Positions 23,685 through 31,346 of a stretch of DNA of 41,766 nucleotides are shown in pieces. The notes beneath the pieces are model-generated. The model had not been told where the DNA came from. It was given only the letters and a program-made list of their open reading frames with translations, and made no database searches. The position numbers were made by a program, and so were the translations under genes. Position 1 is the first letter of the stretch. Every line of letters starts with the position of its first letter. Origin of the DNA: Bacteroidaceae bacterium (GTDB lineage: Bacteria; Bacteroidota; Bacteroidia; Bacteroidales; Bacteroidaceae); contig JAFQBF010000041.1 of NCBI GenBank assembly GCA_017416735.1, positions 1 to 41,766 of the forward strand, read 5' to 3'.

Positions 23685-26012
23685 ATGGGAACCAATTATA
23701 ACCAAATAGTATCACTGATTTGGAATATAGCAGATGATGTTCTGCGCGATGTGTTTCTTCGTGGTCAATATCGCGATGTGATATTGCCTATGGTAGTATT
23801 ACGACGTTTGGATGCTTTGTTGGAGCCTACTAAAGTAAAGGTAGAGGAAGAGCTACAACAACAGAAAGAAATGGAGTTGGATGAAATGGATGAAGAAGTA
23901 TTGAAAGATATTACCGGACTTAGCTATTTCAATACCAGCAAATGGACATTGAACCGATTGAAATCAACAGCTTCCGACAATAATGATATATTGTATGACA
24001 ACTTTGTGGAGTATCTCAATGGTTATAGTGAGAATGTGCGTGATGTGCTGAAGAATTTCGAATATTATGCCAAAGCACGTAAGCTGGCAGACAATGATCG
24101 CTTGTTGTCCATCATAGAACGAATTACCGACCCTCAAATCAATTTGACAAACCAAGACCAAAAAGACCCTGATGGATTACCTTTACCTGCATTGACTAAT
24201 GTAGGAATGGGAACTGTTTTCGAAGAGTTGCTCCGTCGATTCAACGAGGAAAATAACGAAGAAGCAGGTGAACACTTTACACCGCGTGATGCCATTTCGT
24301 TATTGGCTCGTGTATTGTTTGAGCCAGTGAAAGATAACCTCCCTAAAATTATCACTTTACACGACCCTGCCGAAGGTTCAGGTGGCATGTTAACCGAAGG
24401 ACGCGAATACCTTCTTGATATTGGTGTCCGTCCAAATGCTATATTGCTATCAGGAACTGAAATAAACCCGGAAACTTATGCTATCTGTAAATCAGATTTG
24501 ATTATTAAAGGCGTTGACCCAAGTGGTATGCACCGGGGCAATACCATAACAGAAGACTATTTTCAAGGGCAGTCTTTTGGTTACCAACTTACCAATCCTC
24601 CATACGGGAAGTCATGGAAGGAGGACAAGAAAAAGATATACCATGAAAAGACCTTGCTGGACAAACGTTTTGAATTACCGATAACTAATTTCGCCGGTGA
24701 AACAGAAATATTGGATTCGACTCCCAGAACGTCCGACGGACAATTGCTTTTCATGTTGGAAGAAGTCGATAAGATGAAGCCTTTGGAACTACAACCGCAA
24801 GGCAGTCGGGTAGCATCCATCCACAATGGTTCTTCGCTTTTTACGGGTGATGCAGGAAGTGGAGAAAGCAACATCCGTCGCTACGTTGTGGAAAACGATT
24901 TGGTGGATGCCATTATCCAATTACCCAACAATATCTTCTACAATACCGGCATTACTACTTATGTCTGGATTCTCACCAATAAGAAAACAGAGAATCGCAA
25001 GGGAAAGATTCAATTGATCGATGCTTCCCAAGCTTTCGAAAAGCTCCGTAAGAACCAAGGTTCGCGTAACTGTACGATAACTCCCGCTTATCAAGATGCA
25101 ATCTTGAAAACCTATATGGACTTTATAGAAAAGGAAGCGGATGTCGACAAGGTGGCTTCAAAGATATTCGATGGAGATGACTTCCGATATTATAGCGTGA
25201 CCATTGAACGTCCATTACGCTTGCGTAGTCAGTTCAATGCATTGAAGATAGACGAGTTGCTTTATGACAAAACGAACTTGAATAGCAGTAAGTGGCTTTA
25301 TCAGACTTATGGAAAGCGAGTGTTTGAAGGCATTGACGATGAAATGCTTTCGATCAAGGAATACTTTAACGACAATGACATCAAGATGACAGACAAGAAA
25401 TTGAACAAGCTCATTTCTGTCAAGGAATGGAAAGCACGTCTTGATTTGATGAATGCCGCCAAGCTATTAATGAAGGTAGTAGGAACAGACGTATATTGGG
25501 ACTATAATGTCTTTGCAAAGAAAGTCAATAAAGCAGCAAAAGAGTTAAAGCTCAATGTTTCTGCCGCTAATTTGAAAACAATTGCCCGTGCCATGTCCGA
25601 AACAGACTCCAAGGCCAATCCTGTCATCAAGAAAGAGCATAAGTTAAATAGTAAGGATATAGAAATGCTGATGGATGTATATGGCATTGACCGCTCTTTG
25701 TTTGCTGATTATGGATATTATGTTTCAGGGGAAAATGGATATGTGGAATACGAGGCAGATAGTGACCTTCGTGATACAGAGAAGATTCCGGTAAAAGAAG
25801 ATATATACGAATACTTCCAACGTGAAGTATGCCCTTATGTGGAAGATGCCTGGATTAATCTTCCTTCCACGAAGATTGGTTGCGAAATATCTTTCAACAA
25901 GTATTTCTATAAGCCAGTGCCTCTTCGTTCACTTGAAGAAAATGAGCGTGACATTCTGGAACTCGACCGAGAGAGCCAAGGTTTCATTCAGTCACTCTTT
26001 AAATTGATGTAA
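23685..26012 (+). CDS. hsdM: Type I restriction-modification DNA methyltransferase subunit M
   Basis: HsdM methylates adenine in the asymmetric target chosen by HsdS. The 775-residue protein has the N-terminal helical HsdM domain (IWNIADDVLRDVFLRGQYRD), SAM-binding motif I DPAEGSGG (227-234) and catalytic motif IV NPPY (304-307), the signature of N6-adenine methylases. Classical HsdM has about 500-530 residues; this one continues for some 240 residues past the methylase core (about 530-775), with a charged helical tail of unknown role. It heads an operon in which genes are 2-6 bp apart or overlap. The ATG at 23685 has only a weak ribosome site, as is usual here. Confidence 0.93.
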   Translation: MGTNYNQIVSLIWNIADDVLRDVFLRGQYRDVILPMVVLRRLDALLEPTKVKVEEELQQQKEMELDEMDEEVLKDITGLSYFNTSKWTLNRLKSTASDNNDILYDNFVEYLNGYSENVRDVLKNFEYYAKARKLADNDRLLSIIERITDPQINLTNQDQKDPDGLPLPALTNVGMGTVFEELLRRFNEENNEEAGEHFTPRDAISLLARVLFEPVKDNLPKIITLHDPAEGSGGMLTEGREYLLDIGVRPNAILLSGTEINPETYAICKSDLIIKGVDPSGMHRGNTITEDYFQGQSFGYQLTNPPYGKSWKEDKKKIYHEKTLLDKRFELPITNFAGETEILDSTPRTSDGQLLFMLEEVDKMKPLELQPQGSRVASIHNGSSLFTGDAGSGESNIRRYVVENDLVDAIIQLPNNIFYNTGITTYVWILTNKKTENRKGKIQLIDASQAFEKLRKNQGSRNCTITPAYQDAILKTYMDFIEKEADVDKVASKIFDGDDFRYYSVTIERPLRLRSQFNALKIDELLYDKTNLNSSKWLYQTYGKRVFEGIDDEMLSIKEYFNDNDIKMTDKKLNKLISVKEWKARLDLMNAAKLLMKVVGTDVYWDYNVFAKKVNKAAKELKLNVSAANLKTIARAMSETDSKANPVIKKEHKLNSKDIEMLMDVYGIDRSLFADYGYYVSGENGYVEYEADSDLRDTEKIPVKEDIYEYFQREVCPYVEDAWINLPSTKIGCEISFNKYFYKPVPLRSLEENERDILELDRESQGFIQSLFKLM

Positions 26013-26017
26013 CGTGT

Positions 26018-27160
26018 ATGGAAAAGAATATCGCACCACAATCGGAACATTTGTTTCAAGATGCTTGTGCCATAATAGAACAAGCAAGAGCCTTAGCTTT
26101 TAAAGCTATAAACGATACGCTGATTAAGCGCAATTGGCTTTTGGGAATGCGTATTCAGCATGAAGTGTTGAAAGACCAACGGGCTGAATATGGCGAGCAG
26201 GTTGTGAAAAACTTGGCAAAGGAGTTAACCGAATTATTTGGCAGTGGCTATTCTCGTAACAACCTTTATAGATTTATTTCTTTTCACAAGTCCTTTCCCT
26301 GTATGTTTCAATCTGTTGATGGCAAGTTTGACATTGTCCCATCAGTGATGGGACAATCTGAAAAAGTTTCAGCAGCGATGGGACTATTTCAAGAGACAGA
26401 CATTTATAGCAACATAATTCCTTTGCACCCTTTAAGGCTTTCGTGGACACATTACAGCATTATCTTACAGGAAAGCAATGCCAATGCACGTGCATGGTAC
26501 GAGCAAGAAGCGGCCAATGAAATGTGGAGTACCCGTACATTACAGCGCAATGTGTCATCTCAATACTATCATCGATTGCTTTTGTCACAAGACAAGACAA
26601 TAGTACGCGATGAAATGAAAGCGTTGACAGCTCCATTGCAAGACAAATTGGAGTTTATGAAAAATCCTGTAATTGCTGAATTTTTAGGTTTTAAGAACAA
26701 TACCAACTATACGGAAAGTAACTTGGAACAGAGCATCATAGACCATCTGATTCCATTCCTTATGGAACTCGGGAAAGGCTTTGCTTTTGTTGACCGGCAG
26801 AAACATATACACACCGAAAAGGAAGATTACTATATCGACCTCGTGTTCTACAACTATCATCTTCGCTGCTTTGTTCTCATCGACCTGAAGACAAGCAAAT
26901 TGCGATATCAGGATGTCGGCCAGATGGATATGTATGTAAAGATGTACGATGAATTGGTTCGTCCCGACGGACACAATCCAACCATAGGCATGCTGCTTTG
27001 TGCGGAGACTGATGAAGATGTGGCCCACTACTCGGTTCTGAACGGGAATGACCAACTTTTTGCAGCCAAATACCTCACCTATATGCCTACACAAGAGGAA
27101 TTGCGCCGTGAGATTGAAAACCAAAAGGAATTTTTCCGTTTGCAACAGAAAGGAGAATAA
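26018..27160 (+). CDS. YhcG-family PD-(D/E)XK nuclease (DUF1016)
   Basis: The 380-residue protein has the DUF1016 N-terminal helical domain (about 10-150, ending WTHYSIIL) and the C-terminal YhcG nuclease domain. The PD-(D/E)XK core is visible as YYIDLVFYN, then CFVLIDLKTSK, with Asp and Lys as the last catalytic pair where Glu-Leu-Lys is more usual. The family often sits inside or beside type I restriction operons and mobile elements; its target is not established. It starts 5 bp after hsdM and ends 4 bp before hsdS. The linker between the domains (about 105-135) contains a DNA palindrome (26333-26357). It could be an accessory nuclease or a recombination factor. Confidence 0.88.
   Translation: MEKNIAPQSEHLFQDACAIIEQARALAFKAINDTLIKRNWLLGMRIQHEVLKDQRAEYGEQVVKNLAKELTELFGSGYSRNNLYRFISFHKSFPCMFQSVDGKFDIVPSVMGQSEKVSAAMGLFQETDIYSNIIPLHPLRLSWTHYSIILQESNANARAWYEQEAANEMWSTRTLQRNVSSQYYHRLLLSQDKTIVRDEMKALTAPLQDKLEFMKNPVIAEFLGFKNNTNYTESNLEQSIIDHLIPFLMELGKGFAFVDRQKHIHTEKEDYYIDLVFYNYHLRCFVLIDLKTSKLRYQDVGQMDMYVKMYDELVRPDGHNPTIGMLLCAETDEDVAHYSVLNGNDQLFAAKYLTYMPTQEELRREIENQKEFFRLQQKGE
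26333..26357. repeat. Perfect 12-bp inverted repeat inside the YhcG gene
   Basis: ATTGTCCCATCA (26333-26344) and TGATGGGACAAT (26346-26357) are exact reverse complements around one central G. A further partial arm, GATGGGAC, is at 26387-26394. It encodes the variable linker between the two domains, so it may be tolerated DNA structure or an inserted repeat. Confidence 0.9.
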
Positions 27161-27164
27161 TCGT

Positions 27165-28493
27165 ATGCAACAATATAGTGAATATAAGGCTAGTGGAGTA
27201 CAATGGCTGGGGGAGATTCCGAGTCATTGGGAGGTAAAACGGTTAGGCAAAATTTGCAAGTTTAGTAAAGGATTACAATTTACAAAGACAGATTTGGTTA
27301 ACCAAGGTATTGCAGTAGTAAGTTATGGACAAGTCCATGCAAAATATAATAAAAGAACACACTTAAGCGACGATTTGATACGTTTTATCCCATCAGATTT
27401 TAGAGGAAAGAATGAAAAAGCTAAAGTTGAAATAGGGGATTTTATTGTTGCAGACACATCTGAGGATATTGAAGGATGTGGGAATATGGCATTTAATGAT
27501 TGTATAGAAGGATTATATGGAGGTTCTCATACTATTTTAATAAAGGAATTGCAAATAGCTTGTAAAAAGTATCTGTCGTATTTTTTTAATTGCACACAAT
27601 GGAGATCACAAATCAGAAGTCTCGTTAATGGTGTAAAAGTATATACCATTAATCGAGATATATTAAAACAATCTAATGTAATTTGTCCTTCGAAAGAAGA
27701 ACAAAAAAACATCGTAAATTATCTTGATATAGTTACATCGAATATAGACAAAGCAATAACTCAACAACAAAAAATGATAGACTTGCTTAACGAACGTAAG
27801 CAAATCATCATCAATAATGCTGTAACCAAAGGCCTTGAGCCCAATGTTAAGATGAAAGATAGTGGCGTGGAATGGATTGGGAAGATACCGGTACATTGGA
27901 AGGTTAGAAAATTAAAATTCTTATTGGTAACGACTTTACAATATGGTGCAAATGAAAGTGCAGAAAGTGACGATGAATCATATCCACGATATATAAGAAT
28001 AACTGACATTGATGAAGAAGGTCATCTGAAACCAGAGACTTTTCGCTCACTTTTACCCTCTAAAGCGGAACCATATTTATTAAAGAAGGGCGATATACTG
28101 TTTGCAAGAAGTGGTGCGACAGCCGGAAAAACATATCTTTTTAAAGAGGATTTCAAAGCTTGTTTCGCAGGGTATCTTATAAGAGCAAAGCTAAAAGAGA
28201 TTTTGGCACCTGAATATTTGAATTATTATACAAAATCCGGGATTTATGACAGTTGGAAAAAGAGTATTTTTATACAAGCGACTATACCTAATATTGGAGC
28301 AGACAAATATGCAAATTTACATATTACTTTACCCCCAAAAGATGACCAACATTACATAGTGCAACATCTTAATATGGAAGTCGGCAAAATAAATCAAATT
28401 ATAAAGAAATGCAATCAACAGATTTCCCTTCTTCAAGAGCGGAAACAGATAATTATTAATGATGTAGTGACTGGAAAAGTTAAAGTTGTATAA
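27165..28493 (+). CDS. hsdS: Type I restriction-modification specificity subunit S
   Basis: HsdS recognises the two halves of the target site and docks HsdM and HsdR. The 442-residue protein has the expected two-fold layout: SGVQWLGEIPSHWEVKRL opens recognition domain 1, a central coiled region ends NERKQIIINNAVTKGLEPN (about 208-226), SGVEWIGKIPVHWKVRKL opens domain 2, and a closing coil ends QERKQIIINDVVTGK. The ATG at 27165 is chosen over an upstream in-frame ATG at 27048 because it has a good ribosome site (AAGGAGA, 27150-27156) and matches the family start; the upstream one lies inside the YhcG gene. Only one hsdS is present and no invertase lies nearby, so the phase-variation shuffling seen in some Bacteroides loci is not evident. 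Confidence 0.93.
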   Translation: MQQYSEYKASGVQWLGEIPSHWEVKRLGKICKFSKGLQFTKTDLVNQGIAVVSYGQVHAKYNKRTHLSDDLIRFIPSDFRGKNEKAKVEIGDFIVADTSEDIEGCGNMAFNDCIEGLYGGSHTILIKELQIACKKYLSYFFNCTQWRSQIRSLVNGVKVYTINRDILKQSNVICPSKEEQKNIVNYLDIVTSNIDKAITQQQKMIDLLNERKQIIINNAVTKGLEPNVKMKDSGVEWIGKIPVHWKVRKLKFLLVTTLQYGANESAESDDESYPRYIRITDIDEEGHLKPETFRSLLPSKAEPYLLKKGDILFARSGATAGKTYLFKEDFKACFAGYLIRAKLKEILAPEYLNYYTKSGIYDSWKKSIFIQATIPNIGADKYANLHITLPPKDDQHYIVQHLNMEVGKINQIIKKCNQQISLLQERKQIIINDVVTGKVKVV

Positions 28494-28495
28494 GT

Positions 28496-29482
28496 ATGGA
28501 TAATACGTATTATATATTAGCAAAAGAACAAATATGCGTTAATCGTTTACATGTTTGCACATGGGAGTTTCCAGATGAATCGTCATACATAGAATTTGGG
28601 ATGGAATTTCCGAATGAAAGTTTCATAAAGGATTCTATTACATTATATTTGGCTACTTCCTTTATTAAGAAGAATGATTCTGTTTCTTGCTTGTTGAAAA
28701 ATTTATCAGATAGGGATAATGGGCGTTTCATTTTTAATGATGTTGTTAGTGGAATTGATAATGTTGGAGAAGATTCTAGAGATGGAAGTATTTTGAAATT
28801 TGAAAAGAGGGACAAGCTCACCATACTTCCATGTGATATAAAAGTTAATGATGGATTTATTTCCTTTGAAGTAAAAAAGCCTAATAGGTATGAGGGAAAT
28901 CTATATTTCCGAGTTCTTATTAAACTTAGAAAAGGTACGATTGCGATTAAGAAGAGTGGTATAGCTCAAACAAGCTATATCTATGACTTTAAAATCAATG
29001 AAACACGTAATCTTCCTCAGAATATATATGATTTAAAGAAAAATAAAGGTCTGGAACTATGTAAAATAGAGAACGTATTTTGTTTGCACGCTGTTCCTGA
29101 TAATTTTGTTTTTAGTTTTATTGATTCTTCAAAGCTGAAAAACATAAGAAAATTAGAAACTTTGGCTTTTCAACGATATTTACCAGATGTTAGAGGTCTC
29201 AGTAAAGACTGTTATAACATTATGTTTTTAAAAGATGGGAAAAAGGACAGTTATTCCTTTTTTTCAATGTGTACAGAAGAGACTATTGGTTCAAAACAAA
29301 TTGCATTAGCCATTGGGATGAATATCTTATGTAGTCTTTTATTCGCATTTTCTTCTTTACGCTTCGTTAAAGTCCCTTCGATTGAGTGGTATTATCAAGT
29401 TCCATGGGAATATTGGGTAGCATTGGGAATATTATTATTTCTGATTCTTTATTTATTTACACCATTAAAAAGGAAATTATAA
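28496..29482 (+). CDS. Unknown protein with two C-terminal membrane segments, in the RM operon
   Basis: I do not recognise this 328-residue protein. Residues 1-265 look soluble, rich in beta strands and charged residues, with no signal peptide. Two hydrophobic helices follow: about 269-289 (IALAIGMNILCSLLFAFSSL) and about 306-323 (VALGILLFLILYLFT), with a short basic tail. This is a tail-anchored layout with the large domain probably in the cytoplasm. The gene starts 2 bp after hsdS and ends 3 bp before the PIN gene, so it is translated with them. It is clearly AT-rich. A membrane-bound sensor or effector is possible, as in other defence systems, but this is inference only. Confidence 0.7.
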   Translation: MDNTYYILAKEQICVNRLHVCTWEFPDESSYIEFGMEFPNESFIKDSITLYLATSFIKKNDSVSCLLKNLSDRDNGRFIFNDVVSGIDNVGEDSRDGSILKFEKRDKLTILPCDIKVNDGFISFEVKKPNRYEGNLYFRVLIKLRKGTIAIKKSGIAQTSYIYDFKINETRNLPQNIYDLKKNKGLELCKIENVFCLHAVPDNFVFSFIDSSKLKNIRKLETLAFQRYLPDVRGLSKDCYNIMFLKDGKKDSYSFFSMCTEETIGSKQIALAIGMNILCSLLFAFSSLRFVKVPSIEWYYQVPWEYWVALGILLFLILYLFTPLKRKL

Positions 29483-29485
29483 GAG

Positions 29486-30988
29486 ATGAAAGCATTATTA
29501 GACACAAATATCATCATTCACAGAGAAGCTAACAAAATTGTTTCTCAGGATATTGGCATCCTTTATCGTTGGTTAGATAGAGGAAAATACACAAAATGTA
29601 TTCACTCTGCAACTATTGAAGAAATAAAAAAGAATCCTAAAAAAGAAACGGTTGAATTATTCTTGGTTAAATTAGATAGTTATGAAATCGTAGAAATACC
29701 TTCACCGCTTCAAGAAGAAGTCCAAATCATTTCAGAACGATATGATAAAACGGAAAATGATAAAATCGATTCTATTTTATTGAATGAGGTTTTCGCCGAA
29801 AGAGTAGACATTCTGATAACTGAAGACAAGAAAATTCATAAGAAAGCTTTAGAATTAGGTATTCAAGATAAAGTATTTTCTATTGATTCATTTTTAGAAA
29901 AAACCTTTGCAGAGCATCCTGAACTTGTAAACTATAAAGTATTGAATGTTCAGAAATTAAAATTTGGAAAGATTAATCTGAATGACACCTTTTTTGACAG
30001 TCTGAAAGAAGATTATGTGGGCTTTGATAAATGGTTCGTGAAAAAATATGACGAAGAGGCATATATTACCATTAACTCTAACAATGGTATGTTATTGTCT
30101 TTCCTATATCTTAAAGTAGAGGATGAAAATGAGAATTACTCAAATATCACTCCATTATTACCGCCTAAACGACGTTTGAAGGTTGGTACATTTAAGGTTA
30201 TCAGCAATGGATTTCGATTAGGAGAGCGGTTTGTTAAAATTATTTTTGACAATGCTCTTAAAAATCATGTTCAAGAAATATATGTGACTATTTATGATAA
30301 GCGTCCGGAACAACATCGACTTATTGACCTATTAGAACAATGGGGCTTTATTCTATGGGGAACAAAAGGAGAAGAGTTAGTTTATATTAGAGATTTTTCT
30401 CCTAAATTTGATACAGAGAACTTAAAAGCTTGCTTCCCTTATATTTCAAAAGGAAAGAACGCATATATAGTTCCAATATACCCAGAATATCATACAGAGC
30501 TTCTTCCTGATTCTATTCTGAATACAGAATCGCCAGAAGAATTTATTGAAGATTTTCCTCATCGGAATTGCATCAATAAAGTATATGTTTCAAGAGCGAT
30601 AGAACCATATCCTAATGCAGGAGATATTTTAATCTTTTACCGAACGGGAGGCTATTATAAAAGTGTTGTTACGACAATTGGTGAAGTTCAGGAAATAAAA
30701 TTTGATTTTAAAGACGAAGATGAATTTATACTTTATTGTCGTAAAAAGACAGTTTATCCAGAACAAGCATTGCGGGATATGTGGAGATATTCCAACATAA
30801 GACCATTTGTTGTGAGCTTCTTGTATGTATACTCCTTCCCTCATAGAATAAACATGAAGGAATTAATAGATTTAAAAGTCTTGTTAGGAGTAAATGATGC
30901 TCCGCGTGGATTTAAGCTCATAACCAAAGAACAATTTGAAATTATTTTAAGAGAAACAAAAAGCGATGAAAGTTTTATTGTCGATTAA
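29486..30988 (+). CDS. PIN-GNAT-PUA-like multidomain protein in the RM operon
   Basis: The 500-residue protein reads as three domains. Residues 1-140 are a PIN ribonuclease domain: LLDTNIIIH with Asp6, Glu45/Glu46, Asp95 and ITEDKKI with Asp114 fit the acidic metal site. Residues about 180-305 resemble a GNAT acetyltransferase, with KVGTFKVISNGFRLGERF (232-249) as the acetyl-CoA loop and a following QWGF strand. Residues about 360-490 resemble a PUA-fold (ASCH/EVE) domain, as in GDILIFYRTGGYYKSVVTTIGEV. PIN cleaves RNA, GNAT acetylates, and PUA-fold domains bind RNA or modified nucleotides, so an RNA-directed toxin is the natural inference. Its end overlaps the ASCH gene by 23 bp. Confidence 0.75.
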   Translation: MKALLDTNIIIHREANKIVSQDIGILYRWLDRGKYTKCIHSATIEEIKKNPKKETVELFLVKLDSYEIVEIPSPLQEEVQIISERYDKTENDKIDSILLNEVFAERVDILITEDKKIHKKALELGIQDKVFSIDSFLEKTFAEHPELVNYKVLNVQKLKFGKINLNDTFFDSLKEDYVGFDKWFVKKYDEEAYITINSNNGMLLSFLYLKVEDENENYSNITPLLPPKRRLKVGTFKVISNGFRLGERFVKIIFDNALKNHVQEIYVTIYDKRPEQHRLIDLLEQWGFILWGTKGEELVYIRDFSPKFDTENLKACFPYISKGKNAYIVPIYPEYHTELLPDSILNTESPEEFIEDFPHRNCINKVYVSRAIEPYPNAGDILIFYRTGGYYKSVVTTIGEVQEIKFDFKDEDEFILYCRKKTVYPEQALRDMWRYSNIRPFVVSFLYVYSFPHRINMKELIDLKVLLGVNDAPRGFKLITKEQFEIILRETKSDESFIVD

Positions 30989-31340
30989 ACCAGAATTTGT
31001 AGAAAAAATATTTGCCGGAACCAAAAAATACGAGTTCCGTAAAGCTTTATTTAAAAGGGATGACGTAACCAAAGTAGTAATTTACGCATCATCTCCAATA
31101 AAACGTGTTGTTGGAGAATTTACAATTGAAAGCATCTTATCAGACGATGTAAATACGATATGGGAACAAACGAAAAAAGATTCTGGAATTACCAAGGACT
31201 TCTATAATTCGTATTTTGATAAAAAACAGCGGGCAAATGCGATAAAGATTGGGCATTTAACTAAATACGAAAAAGCAAGATTTTTGTCTGATTATAATAT
31301 CAATCAGGCGCCTCAATCATTTTGTTATATTTTAGAATAA
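30966..31340 (+). CDS. ASCH (PUA-fold) domain protein
   Basis: The 124-residue protein is a single ASCH domain, beginning MKVLLSIKPEFVEKIFAGTKKYEFRK. The family GxKxxExR motif is present as GTKKYEFR. ASCH domains share the PUA fold and are thought to bind RNA or modified nucleosides. The ATG at 30966 lies inside the end of the PIN-GNAT gene (23-bp overlap), which suggests translational coupling. hsdR follows after 6 bp. A role as antidote, adaptor or RNA-recognition partner of the PIN protein is an inference from the overlap. Confidence 0.85.
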   Translation: MKVLLSIKPEFVEKIFAGTKKYEFRKALFKRDDVTKVVIYASSPIKRVVGEFTIESILSDDVNTIWEQTKKDSGITKDFYNSYFDKKQRANAIKIGHLTKYEKARFLSDYNINQAPQSFCYILE

Positions 31341-31346
31341 AAGATT

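Noticed and set aside
27048..27164. Earlier start for hsdS
   Set aside because: This upstream ATG lies in the YhcG coding region; the ATG at 27165 has a good ribosome site and fits the family start.
27165..28493. Phase-variable hsdS shuffling locus
   Set aside because: Only one hsdS, no silent partial copy and no recombinase gene are in the window. The two internal similar segments are the normal conserved regions.
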